Shown here piece by piece: positions 1 through 7,374 of a stretch of DNA of 41,249 bases (within the stretch, counting starts at the first letter, position 1; every line of letters begins with the position of its first letter). A program made the translations under genes and the position numbers. The notes under the pieces were generated by a model that saw nothing but the letters and a program-made list of their open reading frames with translations, had not been told where the DNA came from and did not search any database. The stretch lies in the NCBI GenBank assembly GCA_963205245.1, contig CAUJIB010000057.1, forward strand, positions 1-41,249, in the 5' to 3' direction. This DNA comes from Pseudomonadota bacterium. Lineage in GTDB: Bacteria; Pseudomonadota; Alphaproteobacteria; Rickettsiales; SXRF01.

Positions 1-512
1 AAATTATGTCATCAGGCCATAGCAGTTCTACCAATGATATTATCCGGCAGATACATAATACTAAAAGTGACCTTCTTTTGTTGCATCGCACAATATGGCC
101 TGTAAGCGATTTGATTGGTATGCTGATGCGAGATGAATCTTTGCTTATTACCAAGACTACCCGTATATTCTTGCGTGATTGTCATGACCATAGTAAACAG
201 GCCAATGAGCTTACCCAATTTTATCGTGATACTGCTTCAGGTCTTCTAAATACCTTCCTTGCTTATGAGGGGCATAAAACCAATGAGATTTTTAAGATTC
301 TGACAATGATTTCTGCGGTTTTTATACCCTTGAATTTTATCGCAGGTGTCTATGGTATGAACTTCTCCCATGCTGAATCACCTTTTAATATGCCTGAACT
401 AAACTGGTATTATGGCTATCCTTTTGCCTTATTTCTTATGATGATAACGGCATTATTTATGCTATTCTATTTCAAAAGGCGTGGTTGGGTAACGTCTAAA
501 TCTAAAGAATAG
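1..512 (+). CDS. corA: CorA-family magnesium/divalent cation transporter, C-terminal part (5' end outside window)
   Basis: The reading frame is open to the left edge (codon att at 3-5), so the ATG at 6 is internal and the gene begins before the window. The visible 169 or so codons cover the end of the long cytoplasmic helix and the two membrane helices. The family signature YGMNF lies at about residues 116-120 of the visible part, at the end of TM1, followed by a short periplasmic loop with acidic residues and TM2, then a short basic tail. CorA proteins are pentameric channels for Mg2+, sometimes Co2+ or Ni2+, in the inner membrane; full length is usually about 320 residues, so roughly half is missing. 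A ZntB-like zinc transporter from the same superfamily is a less likely alternative. dksA follows 96 nt downstream on the same strand. Confidence 0.9.
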   Translation, partial: IMSSGHSSSTNDIIRQIHNTKSDLLLLHRTIWPVSDLIGMLMRDESLLITKTTRIFLRDCHDHSKQANELTQFYRDTASGLLNTFLAYEGHKTNEIFKILTMISAVFIPLNFIAGVYGMNFSHAESPFNMPELNWYYGYPFALFLMMITALFMLFYFKRRGWVTSKSKE

Positions 513-608
513 ATTTTCTTGCATAACTATTGGTTTTTTGCTATACAGCCTGCTCTTTACGCGGTAAAATATCACCAATATTTAATTTTTGTATAGGGAG
601 TAAGGTAA

Positions 609-1028
609 ATGACAGCAAAAGCTGCAACAAATTATAAACCTTCTGAAAAAGAAGAATACATGAATGAAAAGCAACTTGATTATTTCCGCAGTAAATTATT
701 GGCATGGCGTGAAGAATTAATAGCTGAATCACAGGAAACTATAAATAATTTGAAAGAAGAAAACTGGCAGGAGCCGGATCTTTCAGATAGGGCATCGCTG
801 GAAACTGAAGCTGGTGTTGAGCTGCGTACCCGTAACCGTTACCTGAAGCTTATTGGTAAGATTGATTCTGCGCTTCGCCGTATTGAAAGCAAGACTTATG
901 GGTATTGCGAAGAAACTGGTGAACCGATTGGCATTAAACGCCTTGAAGCCCGTCCAATTGCAACCATGACAATAGAAGCGCAGGAACGCCACGAAAAATT
1001 GGAAAAGCAATATATTGAAGAAGAATAG
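609..1028 (+). CDS. dksA: RNA polymerase-binding transcription factor DksA
   Basis: 139 residues, the usual length for DksA, which enters the RNA polymerase secondary channel and works with ppGpp in the stringent response. The N-terminal half is a charged coiled coil; the C-terminal segment has the hallmark GYCEETGEPI followed by RLEARPIAT and AQERHE. Only the first of the four zinc-finger cysteines remains. From memory this is normal for alphaproteobacterial DksA, so I do not treat it as damage. The start at 609 is supported by the purine-rich stretch gggagtaagg just upstream. A second ATG at 660 exists but lacks so good a site. It converges with the hydrolase gene, whose stop is 18 nt away. 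Confidence 0.92.
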   Translation: MTAKAATNYKPSEKEEYMNEKQLDYFRSKLLAWREELIAESQETINNLKEENWQEPDLSDRASLETEAGVELRTRNRYLKLIGKIDSALRRIESKTYGYCEETGEPIGIKRLEARPIATMTIEAQERHEKLEKQYIEEE

Positions 1029-1046
1029 GCTTTAATTGCTGACAGA

Positions 1047-1865
1047 TTAATCGGTAAGCACTCCATATTTTTTAACAAAATTAAATACAGTGCTGGCAAC
1101 TGTTGCGCTGTCGAAATTATTATGTCCTACATCAGGGAAAAAGGTTGCTTCTTTTGGCTGATTGGCAGCTTCCAGTAAAGTTTTTCCGTGCCTAATAGGA
1201 ATAGTTTCATCCATTTCCCCATGTACTATAAGCAGGGGGGAGGTTATTTTATCTATTTTGCTTAGCGAATCAAAGTGGTCAGCCATAACCAATTTTACGG
1301 GGATAAAGAAGTAAATTTCTGCTGCCCGTCCCGATACGGAAGTATAGGGAGCTTGTAACACAACAGCCCCAACTTTATATTCGCTTGCCATTTGCGTGGA
1401 AACTCCTGTTCCCAATGATTCTCCATATATAATAATATTATTCAGTGGTATATTTTTATTTGTGGTCAAAAATTTGATGGCTGCACGACCGTCATTATAT
1501 AGCCCTTGTTCATTTGGCGTTCCTTCGCTTTTTCCATAACCGCGGTAACTTACCGCTAAAACACCAAATCCTTTCCCAGCGAGGGCGGAGTAAATGCCGG
1601 CGCGGTTTCCTATATGTGAAGCATTGCCATGAAAATATAATATTGTAGGAAGTTTCTCTTTGGCTGGTCTGAACCACGTTTGAATGGTGACGTTATCAGA
1701 AGTTTTGATGGATTCTTCTGAAAAACCGGAGAGACCATATTGCTCTGGTGTTCCAATATCTTTGTTCGGTAAATACAGGAGCTGCCTTTGAAATATAGTC
1801 ATAATGACTATAACGCCAATATATAGGGTGGTTATGGTAATTAGTAAATAATACATACGCTTCAC
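1047..1865 (-). CDS. Membrane-anchored alpha/beta hydrolase (BEM46/ABHD13-like)
   Basis: 272 residues. An N-terminal hydrophobic segment (about 5-24) is probably a membrane anchor rather than a cleaved signal, giving a periplasm-facing hydrolase. The fold is clear from the oxyanion motif YFHGNA (about 77-82), the nucleophile elbow GESLG with Ser150, an acid in GEMDE (Asp219) and the catalytic His248 in VGHNN. This layout matches the Bem46/ABHD13 group of small serine hydrolases, whose substrates in bacteria are largely unknown; esterase or thioesterase activity is possible. The gene stands alone, converging with dksA and divergent from the lipase-like gene across about 195 nt of AT-rich DNA. 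The fold assignment is firm, the substrate is not. Confidence 0.85.
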   Translation of the reverse strand: MKRMYYLLITITTLYIGVIVIMTIFQRQLLYLPNKDIGTPEQYGLSGFSEESIKTSDNVTIQTWFRPAKEKLPTILYFHGNASHIGNRAGIYSALAGKGFGVLAVSYRGYGKSEGTPNEQGLYNDGRAAIKFLTTNKNIPLNNIIIYGESLGTGVSTQMASEYKVGAVVLQAPYTSVSGRAAEIYFFIPVKLVMADHFDSLSKIDKITSPLLIVHGEMDETIPIRHGKTLLEAANQPKEATFFPDVGHNNFDSATVASTVFNFVKKYGVLTD

Positions 1866-2060
1866 CTAATCCTCCATTGTAATTATAGCAGTTTTTTATA
1901 ATAATTCATTATTAATCTATTGATATTATTTATTTTTAGGAAAATCATCAATTTTTTTTCCGGTTGATTAGCGTTTGTCATAAAATCTTAATTATAAAGC
2001 CGTATAAATTAGTGTAGAATAGTACCGATTCTATAATTCACATTATGCCTTGATTTGTGT
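1866..2060. promoter_or_regulatory. Divergent intergenic region with a TTGTCATAAAATCTT motif
   Basis: AT-rich spacer between two divergent genes. It holds TTGTCATAAAATCTTAAT at 1975-1992, about 68 nt before the downstream ATG. The first 15 bases recur exactly upstream of the unknown gene at 15091-16071 and in a near-match upstream of the unknown gene at 21294-22052. It could be a regulator site or carry a -35 element (TTGTCA); TATAAA at 2003-2008 and TAGAAT at 2015-2020 are possible -10 boxes but their spacing is not ideal. No binding protein can be named from sequence alone. Confidence 0.35.
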
Positions 2061-3215
2061 ATGTCTGAAAATACCTTAAGCAAAGCGGCAATAAATCCTA
2101 TTATTATAGAGAACCAGCAGATTGATGGTTCTCTTAATAGCTTGTTTAGCCCTGAGCATGCCAAAGATACCATTTCTCCCAATGTAAAATTTTATGATGA
2201 GAAAGTAGGGCAATATATTTCAGGGGTGGATAACGCGATTGTAATTAATGAGAAATCCATTCGCCGCATTAGTATAGATTTGCCGGATGGTAATACCCGT
2301 TATTTTAGGCAGATAGCAGCCCATGATGGTAAAAATAACAGCAGCGGTATGAAGGCTACGGCATGGCAGGAAACAGATAAATCCGGTAAATTAATCAGGA
2401 TAGATGATAAGCAGGAAATAAGGATAAGTTTTACTGGCTTTACTACAGATAATGATTTGTTGTCGTCTTTATCAGTTGTGAATGGTAAGTTAAATCCGCA
2501 GGCAATAGAAGCGGTAAGATTTACAAATGATGTTATAAAGAAAATTGGTACGGATAACATATCAGGTATTGTTTATAGCTCTCATTCACTTGGGACAGGT
2601 AATGCGCTCGCTGCAAAATTATATACAGACCTTGAAAATATCCCTACCAAAATGATGCTGTTTGTTGAGCCAGTAGCTGCTTCATTGCAAAGAAATAAGA
2701 TAAGGGCTCAGCTGGTTGATGAAAATAGTCCGCTCTTTAAGGCATTGCAGGATATTCTGGGGCAGGAAAGAACTCAGGATATAAAAGATTCTTCGTCAGC
2801 TCTATCAACGATCAATATAGAAAAAGGCGGTAATATTTTTTCTATATTTGCGATAAGAAAAGCGCGTGAGGGTAATACTTCTTCAATTCTAGCCAGTTTA
2901 CCTATGGGAGCTGGTCTTGGCAGTTTGGTTAGCCATATCTTGAATAATGATGATGATGCAAGAAAAGATGTTTCTTATTTTACTAAGAACGCTCCGCTTG
3001 GTACGATAATTCTACAGGATATAAGCAATTGCGATCATGTAAGGTCGGAATCTGTAAGCCGTCTGTCACCAAGGGAACGTTTTGATTATCAACATAGATT
3101 ATCAACTATAGTGAACTGCATTCAGCCGGATTCCTATTATGTTTCTGATAATACTAATGTCATTGTTCCTCAAACACCTGTGATGCGTAAGGTTTCTCAA
3201 ACGATTGATAAATAG
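2061..3215 (+). CDS. Uncharacterised protein with lipase (class 3)-like alpha/beta hydrolase core
   Basis: 384 residues from ATG 2061; the ORF track begins two codons earlier at a TTG, which I do not favour. There is no signal peptide and no clear membrane helix. The middle resembles class 3 lipases: IRISFTGFTTDND (about residues 121-132) corresponds to the FRGT strand and loop, and IVYSSHSLGTG corresponds to the GHSLGG nucleophile elbow with Ser at about 176. The first glycine of the elbow is Ser here. The C-terminal third is unfamiliar; HVRSESVSRL contains a candidate catalytic His. Outside the core I recognise no family. A cytosolic-looking lipase with long flanking regions resembles phospholipase effectors of intracellular bacteria, but no secretion signal proves that. 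The upstream motif is shared with other unknown genes in this window. Confidence 0.6.
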   Translation: MSENTLSKAAINPIIIENQQIDGSLNSLFSPEHAKDTISPNVKFYDEKVGQYISGVDNAIVINEKSIRRISIDLPDGNTRYFRQIAAHDGKNNSSGMKATAWQETDKSGKLIRIDDKQEIRISFTGFTTDNDLLSSLSVVNGKLNPQAIEAVRFTNDVIKKIGTDNISGIVYSSHSLGTGNALAAKLYTDLENIPTKMMLFVEPVAASLQRNKIRAQLVDENSPLFKALQDILGQERTQDIKDSSSALSTINIEKGGNIFSIFAIRKAREGNTSSILASLPMGAGLGSLVSHILNNDDDARKDVSYFTKNAPLGTIILQDISNCDHVRSESVSRLSPRERFDYQHRLSTIVNCIQPDSYYVSDNTNVIVPQTPVMRKVSQTIDK

Positions 3216-3277
3216 TTTGCGTTGTAGTAATATTGTTGGATAATAGTTGCCATAGTTTATCAATATATGGCAGAAAA

Positions 3278-4534
3278 ATGTTCCAGAAATTTGAACGTAT
3301 TATTGCATTTAGGTATCTCCGTGCCCGCCGTGAGGAAGGGTTTATTTCGGTTATAGCCATGTTTTCTTTAGTAGGTATTGCCCTTGGCGTGGCAACGCTT
3401 ATTGTCGTTCTTTCTGTGATGAACGGTGTGCGGGGTGAACTGATAAACAGTATTATTGGTTTGGAAGGTCATGTGACTGTTTATTCCAACCAGCAAGGAA
3501 TTAGTGATTACGACAAAATCAGCGCATATATAGCAGGAATTAATGGATTGGATTTTGCTATTCCCAAAGTGGAAGGTCAAATCATGGCAAGCCATAATGG
3601 CATAGCTTCTGGGGCGATGGTAGCTGGGTTTCGTAATGAAGATATAGAGAAGAAGCCACTTCTTATAAAAAAAATCGCAGCAAATGAGATGGAATCTTTC
3701 AAACGTGGTGAAGGTGTTATCATCGGCAAACGCATGGCGGAAAAAATGCATTTGAATATCGGTGATGATTTAATGCTGATTTCACCGGAGGGCAGGGCAA
3801 CGGTTGCAGGGCTGGTGCCGCGGGTAAAATCATATCCGGTGGTCGGTACATTTGAATTAGGTATGTTTGCTTATGATAATGGTCTGATATTGATGCCTTT
3901 TGCTGAGGCACAGCTATATTTCAAACTGCGGGAAAATGGTGGCGATAAAGCATCTTCCATTGAAATAATAGGAAATAATCCTGATAAAGCCCATGATATT
4001 GCAGGGCAGATTGCACAAAAATTAGGGGCTGGCTATCGCGTGTATGATTGGAAAACCTCTAACAATCATATTTTTGAAGCTGTTTTAGTGCAGCGCAATG
4101 TGATGTTTCTGATTTTGATGCTGATTATCCTAGTGGCATCGTTCAATATTATTTCCAGCCTGATTATGCTGGTGCGGGAAAAGGGGCAGGATATAGCGAT
4201 TTTACGCACCATGGGTGCAAGCAGCAGCTCTGTCATGCGGATATTTTTTCTCTGTGGTGCAAGTGTCGGCGTGGTCGGGACATTCATCGGGTTTTTACTC
4301 GGTTTGCTTATTGCCTTTAACACCGAAAATATCCAGTTATGGTTGGAGTCAATGATGGGACATAAGCTGTTTTCTGCCGAGCTGTATTTTCTTTCACATT
4401 TGCCGTCAAAAGTGGATTTTATAGAAGTTATTAGTGTTCTTGTTTTCTCGCTTGCACTTTCTTTCTTGGCGACAATTTACCCAGCCCGCCGTGCTTCCAA
4501 ACTCAATCCTGCCGAGGCATTGCGTTATGAGTAA
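3278..4534 (+). CDS. lolC: Lipoprotein-releasing ABC transporter permease (LolC/LolE family)
   Basis: 418 residues from ATG 3278 (MFQKFERIIAFRYLRARR); the track starts 15 codons earlier at a TTG. The topology is that of LolC/LolE: an N-terminal TM segment (about 22-50) preceded by the cytoplasmic FRYLRARR motif, a large periplasmic domain (about 50-260), then three TM helices at the C-terminus containing AILRTMGAS and ending in [17 protein letters not shown]. With LolD it extracts mature outer-membrane lipoproteins from the inner membrane and passes them to LolA. Only one permease gene is present, so the transporter may be a homodimer as described for LolF-type systems. Which of the C, E or F names fits best cannot be decided by eye. 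Its last eight bases overlap lolD. Confidence 0.93.
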   Translation: MFQKFERIIAFRYLRARREEGFISVIAMFSLVGIALGVATLIVVLSVMNGVRGELINSIIGLEGHVTVYSNQQGISDYDKISAYIAGINGLDFAIPKVEGQIMASHNGIASGAMVAGFRNEDIEKKPLLIKKIAANEMESFKRGEGVIIGKRMAEKMHLNIGDDLMLISPEGRATVAGLVPRVKSYPVVGTFELGMFAYDNGLILMPFAEAQLYFKLRENGGDKASSIEIIGNNPDKAHDIAGQIAQKLGAGYRVYDWKTSNNHIFEAVLVQRNVMFLILMLIILVASFNIISSLIMLVREKGQDIAILRTMGASSSSVMRIFFLCGASVGVVGTFIGFLLGLLIAFNTENIQLWLESMMGHKLFSAELYFLSHLPSKVDFIEVISVLVFSLALSFLATIYPARRASKLNPAEALRYE

Positions 4535-5201
4535 TTTTGTGCTCCAATTAAACAATATCACCCGCACTTACAGGCAAGCCGAAGCGCAGCTTACTGTCCT
4601 TAGTAATCTCAATCTGGAAGTAAAATCTGGTGAAGTAGTGGCACTGGTTGGGCAAAGCGGTTCAGGAAAAACCACTTTGCTGCAAATTGCCGGACTGCTT
4701 GATAACCCGACTTCGGGTGATGTAAAAATTTGTGGAGATAATGTAAACTTTGCCAACGATAAAAAGCGCACCTTGCTGCGCCGCAAATATTTGGGTTTTG
4801 TTTATCAGTTTCACCATTTGCTGCCAGAATTTTCAGCCTTGGAAAATGTAGTGTTGCCACAGATGGTTGCGGGTTTATCTCAAGAACAGGCAGAAGAAAA
4901 ATCAAGGGAACTACTTATTGAATTAGGGTTGGGAGAAAGGATTTCTCATCGTCCGGCAAGGCTATCTGGTGGGGAACAGCAGCGTGTGGCTATTGCCCGT
5001 GCACTGGCTAATAATCCAGCACTAATTCTTGCTGATGAGCCAACCGGAAACTTAGATCCTAAAACAGCCGATGCAGTATTTGATATGTTTATGCGTTTGG
5101 CAAAACAACACGGAAAGTCAGCACTTGTTGCCACTCATAATCTGGAGTTGGCTAAACGGATGGATAGAATAGTTCATTTGGAAGGTGGTGTTTTGCGTTA
5201 G
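4527..5201 (+). CDS. lolD: Lipoprotein-releasing ABC transporter ATP-binding protein LolD
   Basis: 224 residues from ATG 4527, which overlaps the end of the permease gene; the ORF-track start at 4434 lies inside that gene and is rejected. All ABC ATPase motifs are present: Walker A GQSGSGKT (about 42-49), Q-loop in [16 protein letters not shown], signature LSGGEQQ (about 146-152), Walker B ILADEP (about 167-172) with D-loop GNLD, and the switch His in ATHN. The [14 protein letters not shown] stretch after the Q-loop is characteristic of LolD rather than other small ABC ATPases. Coupled translation with the permease and the shared pathway make the assignment firm. It converges with the next gene, with only four bases between stops. 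Confidence 0.95.
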   Translation: MSNFVLQLNNITRTYRQAEAQLTVLSNLNLEVKSGEVVALVGQSGSGKTTLLQIAGLLDNPTSGDVKICGDNVNFANDKKRTLLRRKYLGFVYQFHHLLPEFSALENVVLPQMVAGLSQEQAEEKSRELLIELGLGERISHRPARLSGGEQQRVAIARALANNPALILADEPTGNLDPKTADAVFDMFMRLAKQHGKSALVATHNLELAKRMDRIVHLEGGVLR

Positions 5202-5205
5202 GCTG

Positions 5206-5967
5206 TTATCTGCCTTTTCCCTTTTGTCGGGCATTTTTATGTGCGGCTTCATACCGCTCATCTCGTTCTCTGGCATTTATTTCCTTTATCCCACTTTTAA
5301 TAGCCCCTAGCACAGCAAGTTCAACTCGCGCATATTGATCATTTGACAGTTCTTTAGTGTGATTTACCCCCAATTCTGCTTTTATAGCATCAGAACCAGC
5401 TAATTCCTCTTTCCATTCTTGTTTTGTTTCTTTCCATCCTTCTTTTATATCTTGGTGTGTTTCTGTAAATTCTTGTTTTATATCTTTCTTAATAGTTTCC
5501 CATGTAAGTTTTTCCTCTGTAGGGTTTTCTATATATTTTTCGGCGTTTGGTTTGTCTGTGGTTACAGCTGTTGGTATATGTGTTAAAAAATTATCGCTGA
5601 GTTTTTTGCCAATTTGTGCCGCTTCCTTTAATACGTCCGCCAGTTCTGAAAGATTTTTTGGCGTTATTTCTAAGCTGCTTCCTATAAAGTCTGATGCAAG
5701 CGGATGCCTCTTTAATTTTAGCTGAAATTGCCCTTCTACCGCTCCAGTTAAATCTGCAAATATTGCATTTTTTGAAGCTTCTTTATCAAATTCAACTGAT
5801 AAATGACCATGTGTCACTTTAGCAATTTCTTGTCCGGCCTTCGTGATGTCTTCTATTAATTTTGCGGAGACCTCTTTAGCTTTCTTAGGGTCTTTTATAT
5901 CTTCTGTAAGAGGTTCTTGTGAGGTGGCGGTCTGAATAATTATTTTATCTGGAAAAATACCAGCCAT
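5206..5967 (-). CDS. Unknown protein, third member of a three-paralogue array; charged amphipathic repeats
   Basis: 253 residues from the ATG at 5967. The track start at 5973 is two codons earlier, but the Shine-Dalgarno AAGGAG directly abuts that ATG and is six bases from the one at 5967, so the latter is chosen; the protein then begins MAGIF, like its neighbour MANII. No signal peptide or TM segment. The central block, LSVEFDKEAS through FQLKLKRHPL, LEITPKNLSEL and AAQIGKKLS, aligns by eye with blocks in the two upstream genes. Residues of about 155-200 form a lysine/glutamate/tryptophan-rich helical repeat (IKQEF, IKEGWKE, KQEWKEE) that the paralogues lack. The tail is basic (ARQKGKGR). 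I recognise no family. Probably co-transcribed with the two upstream genes; the gap is 19 nt. Confidence 0.7.
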   Translation of the reverse strand: MAGIFPDKIIIQTATSQEPLTEDIKDPKKAKEVSAKLIEDITKAGQEIAKVTHGHLSVEFDKEASKNAIFADLTGAVEGQFQLKLKRHPLASDFIGSSLEITPKNLSELADVLKEAAQIGKKLSDNFLTHIPTAVTTDKPNAEKYIENPTEEKLTWETIKKDIKQEFTETHQDIKEGWKETKQEWKEELAGSDAIKAELGVNHTKELSNDQYARVELAVLGAIKSGIKEINARERDERYEAAHKNARQKGKGR

Positions 5968-5986
5968 AGTCATCTCCTTATATTTT

Positions 5987-6628
5987 TTATATTGCCCTTA
6001 AATTTTCATTTAGGATGTTTTTGACATGCAGGTTTAATTTCGTATTTGCATTATCCAACTCTTCACCTTTTAGAGTTTGAAAATTGGTGATGTTGTTTTT
6101 GAGCTTTTGCCCTTCTTCTGTTGCTGTATTTATAGCACTAATCACCCTGTCTATATTATCTGGTGTAACCGGAATAGTAATAGAAGATGATTTTGTTACA
6201 GGGCTTTTAATCTCAAATGTAAGGTTATATTCTTCCTGACCCGTAAAATCTTTGAGCAGGGCTTCTTTTATAACTGATGCTTTTTTGTTAAAAGGGACTG
6301 TTATCTTTGGTTTATCCTGAATAAGAGCGGTAATTGTTATATTGCGTGCTTTGCTGGCGATGCTTGCATTTAACTGCTCTACCTGTTCGGGTGTTAAGTG
6401 CGGATTGTTTACGTCTTTAGTATATTTTGTTACATTTATCCCATACTGATCCGTAACTTTACCCGCCAAATTACCTGACACTGTTTCTATTTTATCAAGA
6501 GCCTCCACCAGTTTACGGGATTGTTCACTTGCACGTTTTTCTGCTTCTTCTGCCGGTAAATCCATATCTTTTTTAGTAGAAGAAATTACCGGAGTAACAA
6601 CCAGATTATTCTTAAAAAAATCTACCAT
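5987..6628 (-). CDS. Unknown protein, second member of the three-paralogue array
   Basis: 213 residues, start supported by AAGGAA eight or so bases upstream of the ATG. Soluble-looking: no signal peptide or TM helix. The N-terminal 50 residues are helical and charged (AEEAEKRASEQSRKLVEALDKI). The second half contains the block shared with its neighbours: ITVPFNKKAS, a helix, LTFEIKSP, then ITIPVTPDNIDRVISA and TATEEGQKLKNN. By eye the order is strand, helix, strand, strand (ending xxTPxNI), helix. I cannot assign a known domain. It lies 19 nt downstream of the first paralogue and 19 nt upstream of the third, all on the minus strand, so one operon is likely. Confidence 0.7.
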   Translation of the reverse strand: MVDFFKNNLVVTPVISSTKKDMDLPAEEAEKRASEQSRKLVEALDKIETVSGNLAGKVTDQYGINVTKYTKDVNNPHLTPEQVEQLNASIASKARNITITALIQDKPKITVPFNKKASVIKEALLKDFTGQEEYNLTFEIKSPVTKSSSITIPVTPDNIDRVISAINTATEEGQKLKNNITNFQTLKGEELDNANTKLNLHVKNILNENLRAI

Positions 6629-6647
6629 ACAAATTCCTTGAATTAAA

Positions 6648-7181
6648 TTACTTCCCTAATGTTGCTTTTGCTTTTCCTATGGGAAGGGATTGTTGCTGTG
6701 TGGCTTCTGCGATAATGCTTTGCTCTGCTAATGCTTTTATTTCTTTTTTGAATGGCTCTATAATTTCTGCTTGTGCTTCTTCTCTGGTATCGCTTGAGCC
6801 TAATTTTGGTTGTTTTTTCTCTGTTTCTATTTCTACCTGCTTAAATATTTTTTGTAAATTCGCGATAGTTTTTTCATTTATTTCTAAAGTTCCTATTACC
6901 CCATCTTTTTTCCCTGCTTTTCCGACCGCGATTTCTAAGCGGAAATTTTTAATGCCAAGTAAGTCATTTGTAATTGCCGTCGTAAGGGCGTGTTCCTGAT
7001 GATGATCCTCTGGGGCAGAAACTATAGGTACTATGTTATTGTCGGAGCTATTTCTGATATTATGCAGGGTGGTCATCATGTCATGAGCCTGTGCCTCTAT
7101 TTTTTCTTTATCGCCTGACACTGCACCGTGTGGTGGTTTTTGTTCAGATTCTATAACGCGGATACCAATTATATTTGCCAT
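6648..7181 (-). CDS. Unknown protein, first member of the three-paralogue array
   Basis: 177 residues; ATG at 7181 is preceded by AAAGGTAAGC, an acceptable ribosome site. No signal peptide or TM segment. The middle shows the same succession of elements as its two neighbours: NIVPIVSAPE, a helix ending TNDLLG, FRLEIAVGK, GTLEINEKTIANLQKI and a lysine-rich helix. The match to paralogue 3 is clearest at the FRLEI/FQLKL strand and the EIN/EIT-xK-xI/L-xxL helix. The C-terminus is glutamine- and lysine-rich. Function unknown. As the first gene of the array, its upstream region (7182-7374) should hold the operon promoter. Conservation is low enough that the paralogy needs a profile search to confirm. 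Confidence 0.65.
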   Translation of the reverse strand: MANIIGIRVIESEQKPPHGAVSGDKEKIEAQAHDMMTTLHNIRNSSDNNIVPIVSAPEDHHQEHALTTAITNDLLGIKNFRLEIAVGKAGKKDGVIGTLEINEKTIANLQKIFKQVEIETEKKQPKLGSSDTREEAQAEIIEPFKKEIKALAEQSIIAEATQQQSLPIGKAKATLGK

Positions 7182-7374
7182 AATGCTTACCTTTACTATA
7201 TTTTTTGCTGGAGGTATAAATGGATGCTGGCTTCTTTTTGCCTACACAAACTAACAGATTGGTTAATTTTATACAATAAAATTTTATTGGTGACTTAACG
7301 GCTGTTTTTGGATTACCTTGGTCGTTAATAACTAATTATTATTACTTATAAATTTTGACAATCAACATATTGTA
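7182..7374. promoter_or_regulatory. Divergent spacer between the paralogue array and dnaE
   Basis: 193 bases, AT-rich, without a convincing small ORF. It must carry the promoters for dnaE (plus) and for the three-gene array (minus). On the minus strand TTGTATAAAATTAA at about 7263-7276, some 80 nt before the first array gene, is a weak partial match to the TTGTCATAAAATCTT motif seen near other unknown genes. TTGACA at 7355-7360 is a good -35 hexamer for the plus strand but leaves too little room for a -10 before the dnaE ATG at 7375. Confidence 0.3.

Noticed and set aside
609-1028. DksA zinc finger with missing cysteines as a sign of a broken gene
   Set aside because: The GYCEETGEPI...RLEARPIAT...AQERHE form is, as I recall, usual in alphaproteobacterial DksA; length and frame are intact.
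3233-3277. N-terminal extension of the lolC-type permease from TTG 3233
   Set aside because: The extra 15 residues do not resemble family N-termini; ATG 3278 gives the standard MFQKFERIIAFRYLRARR start.
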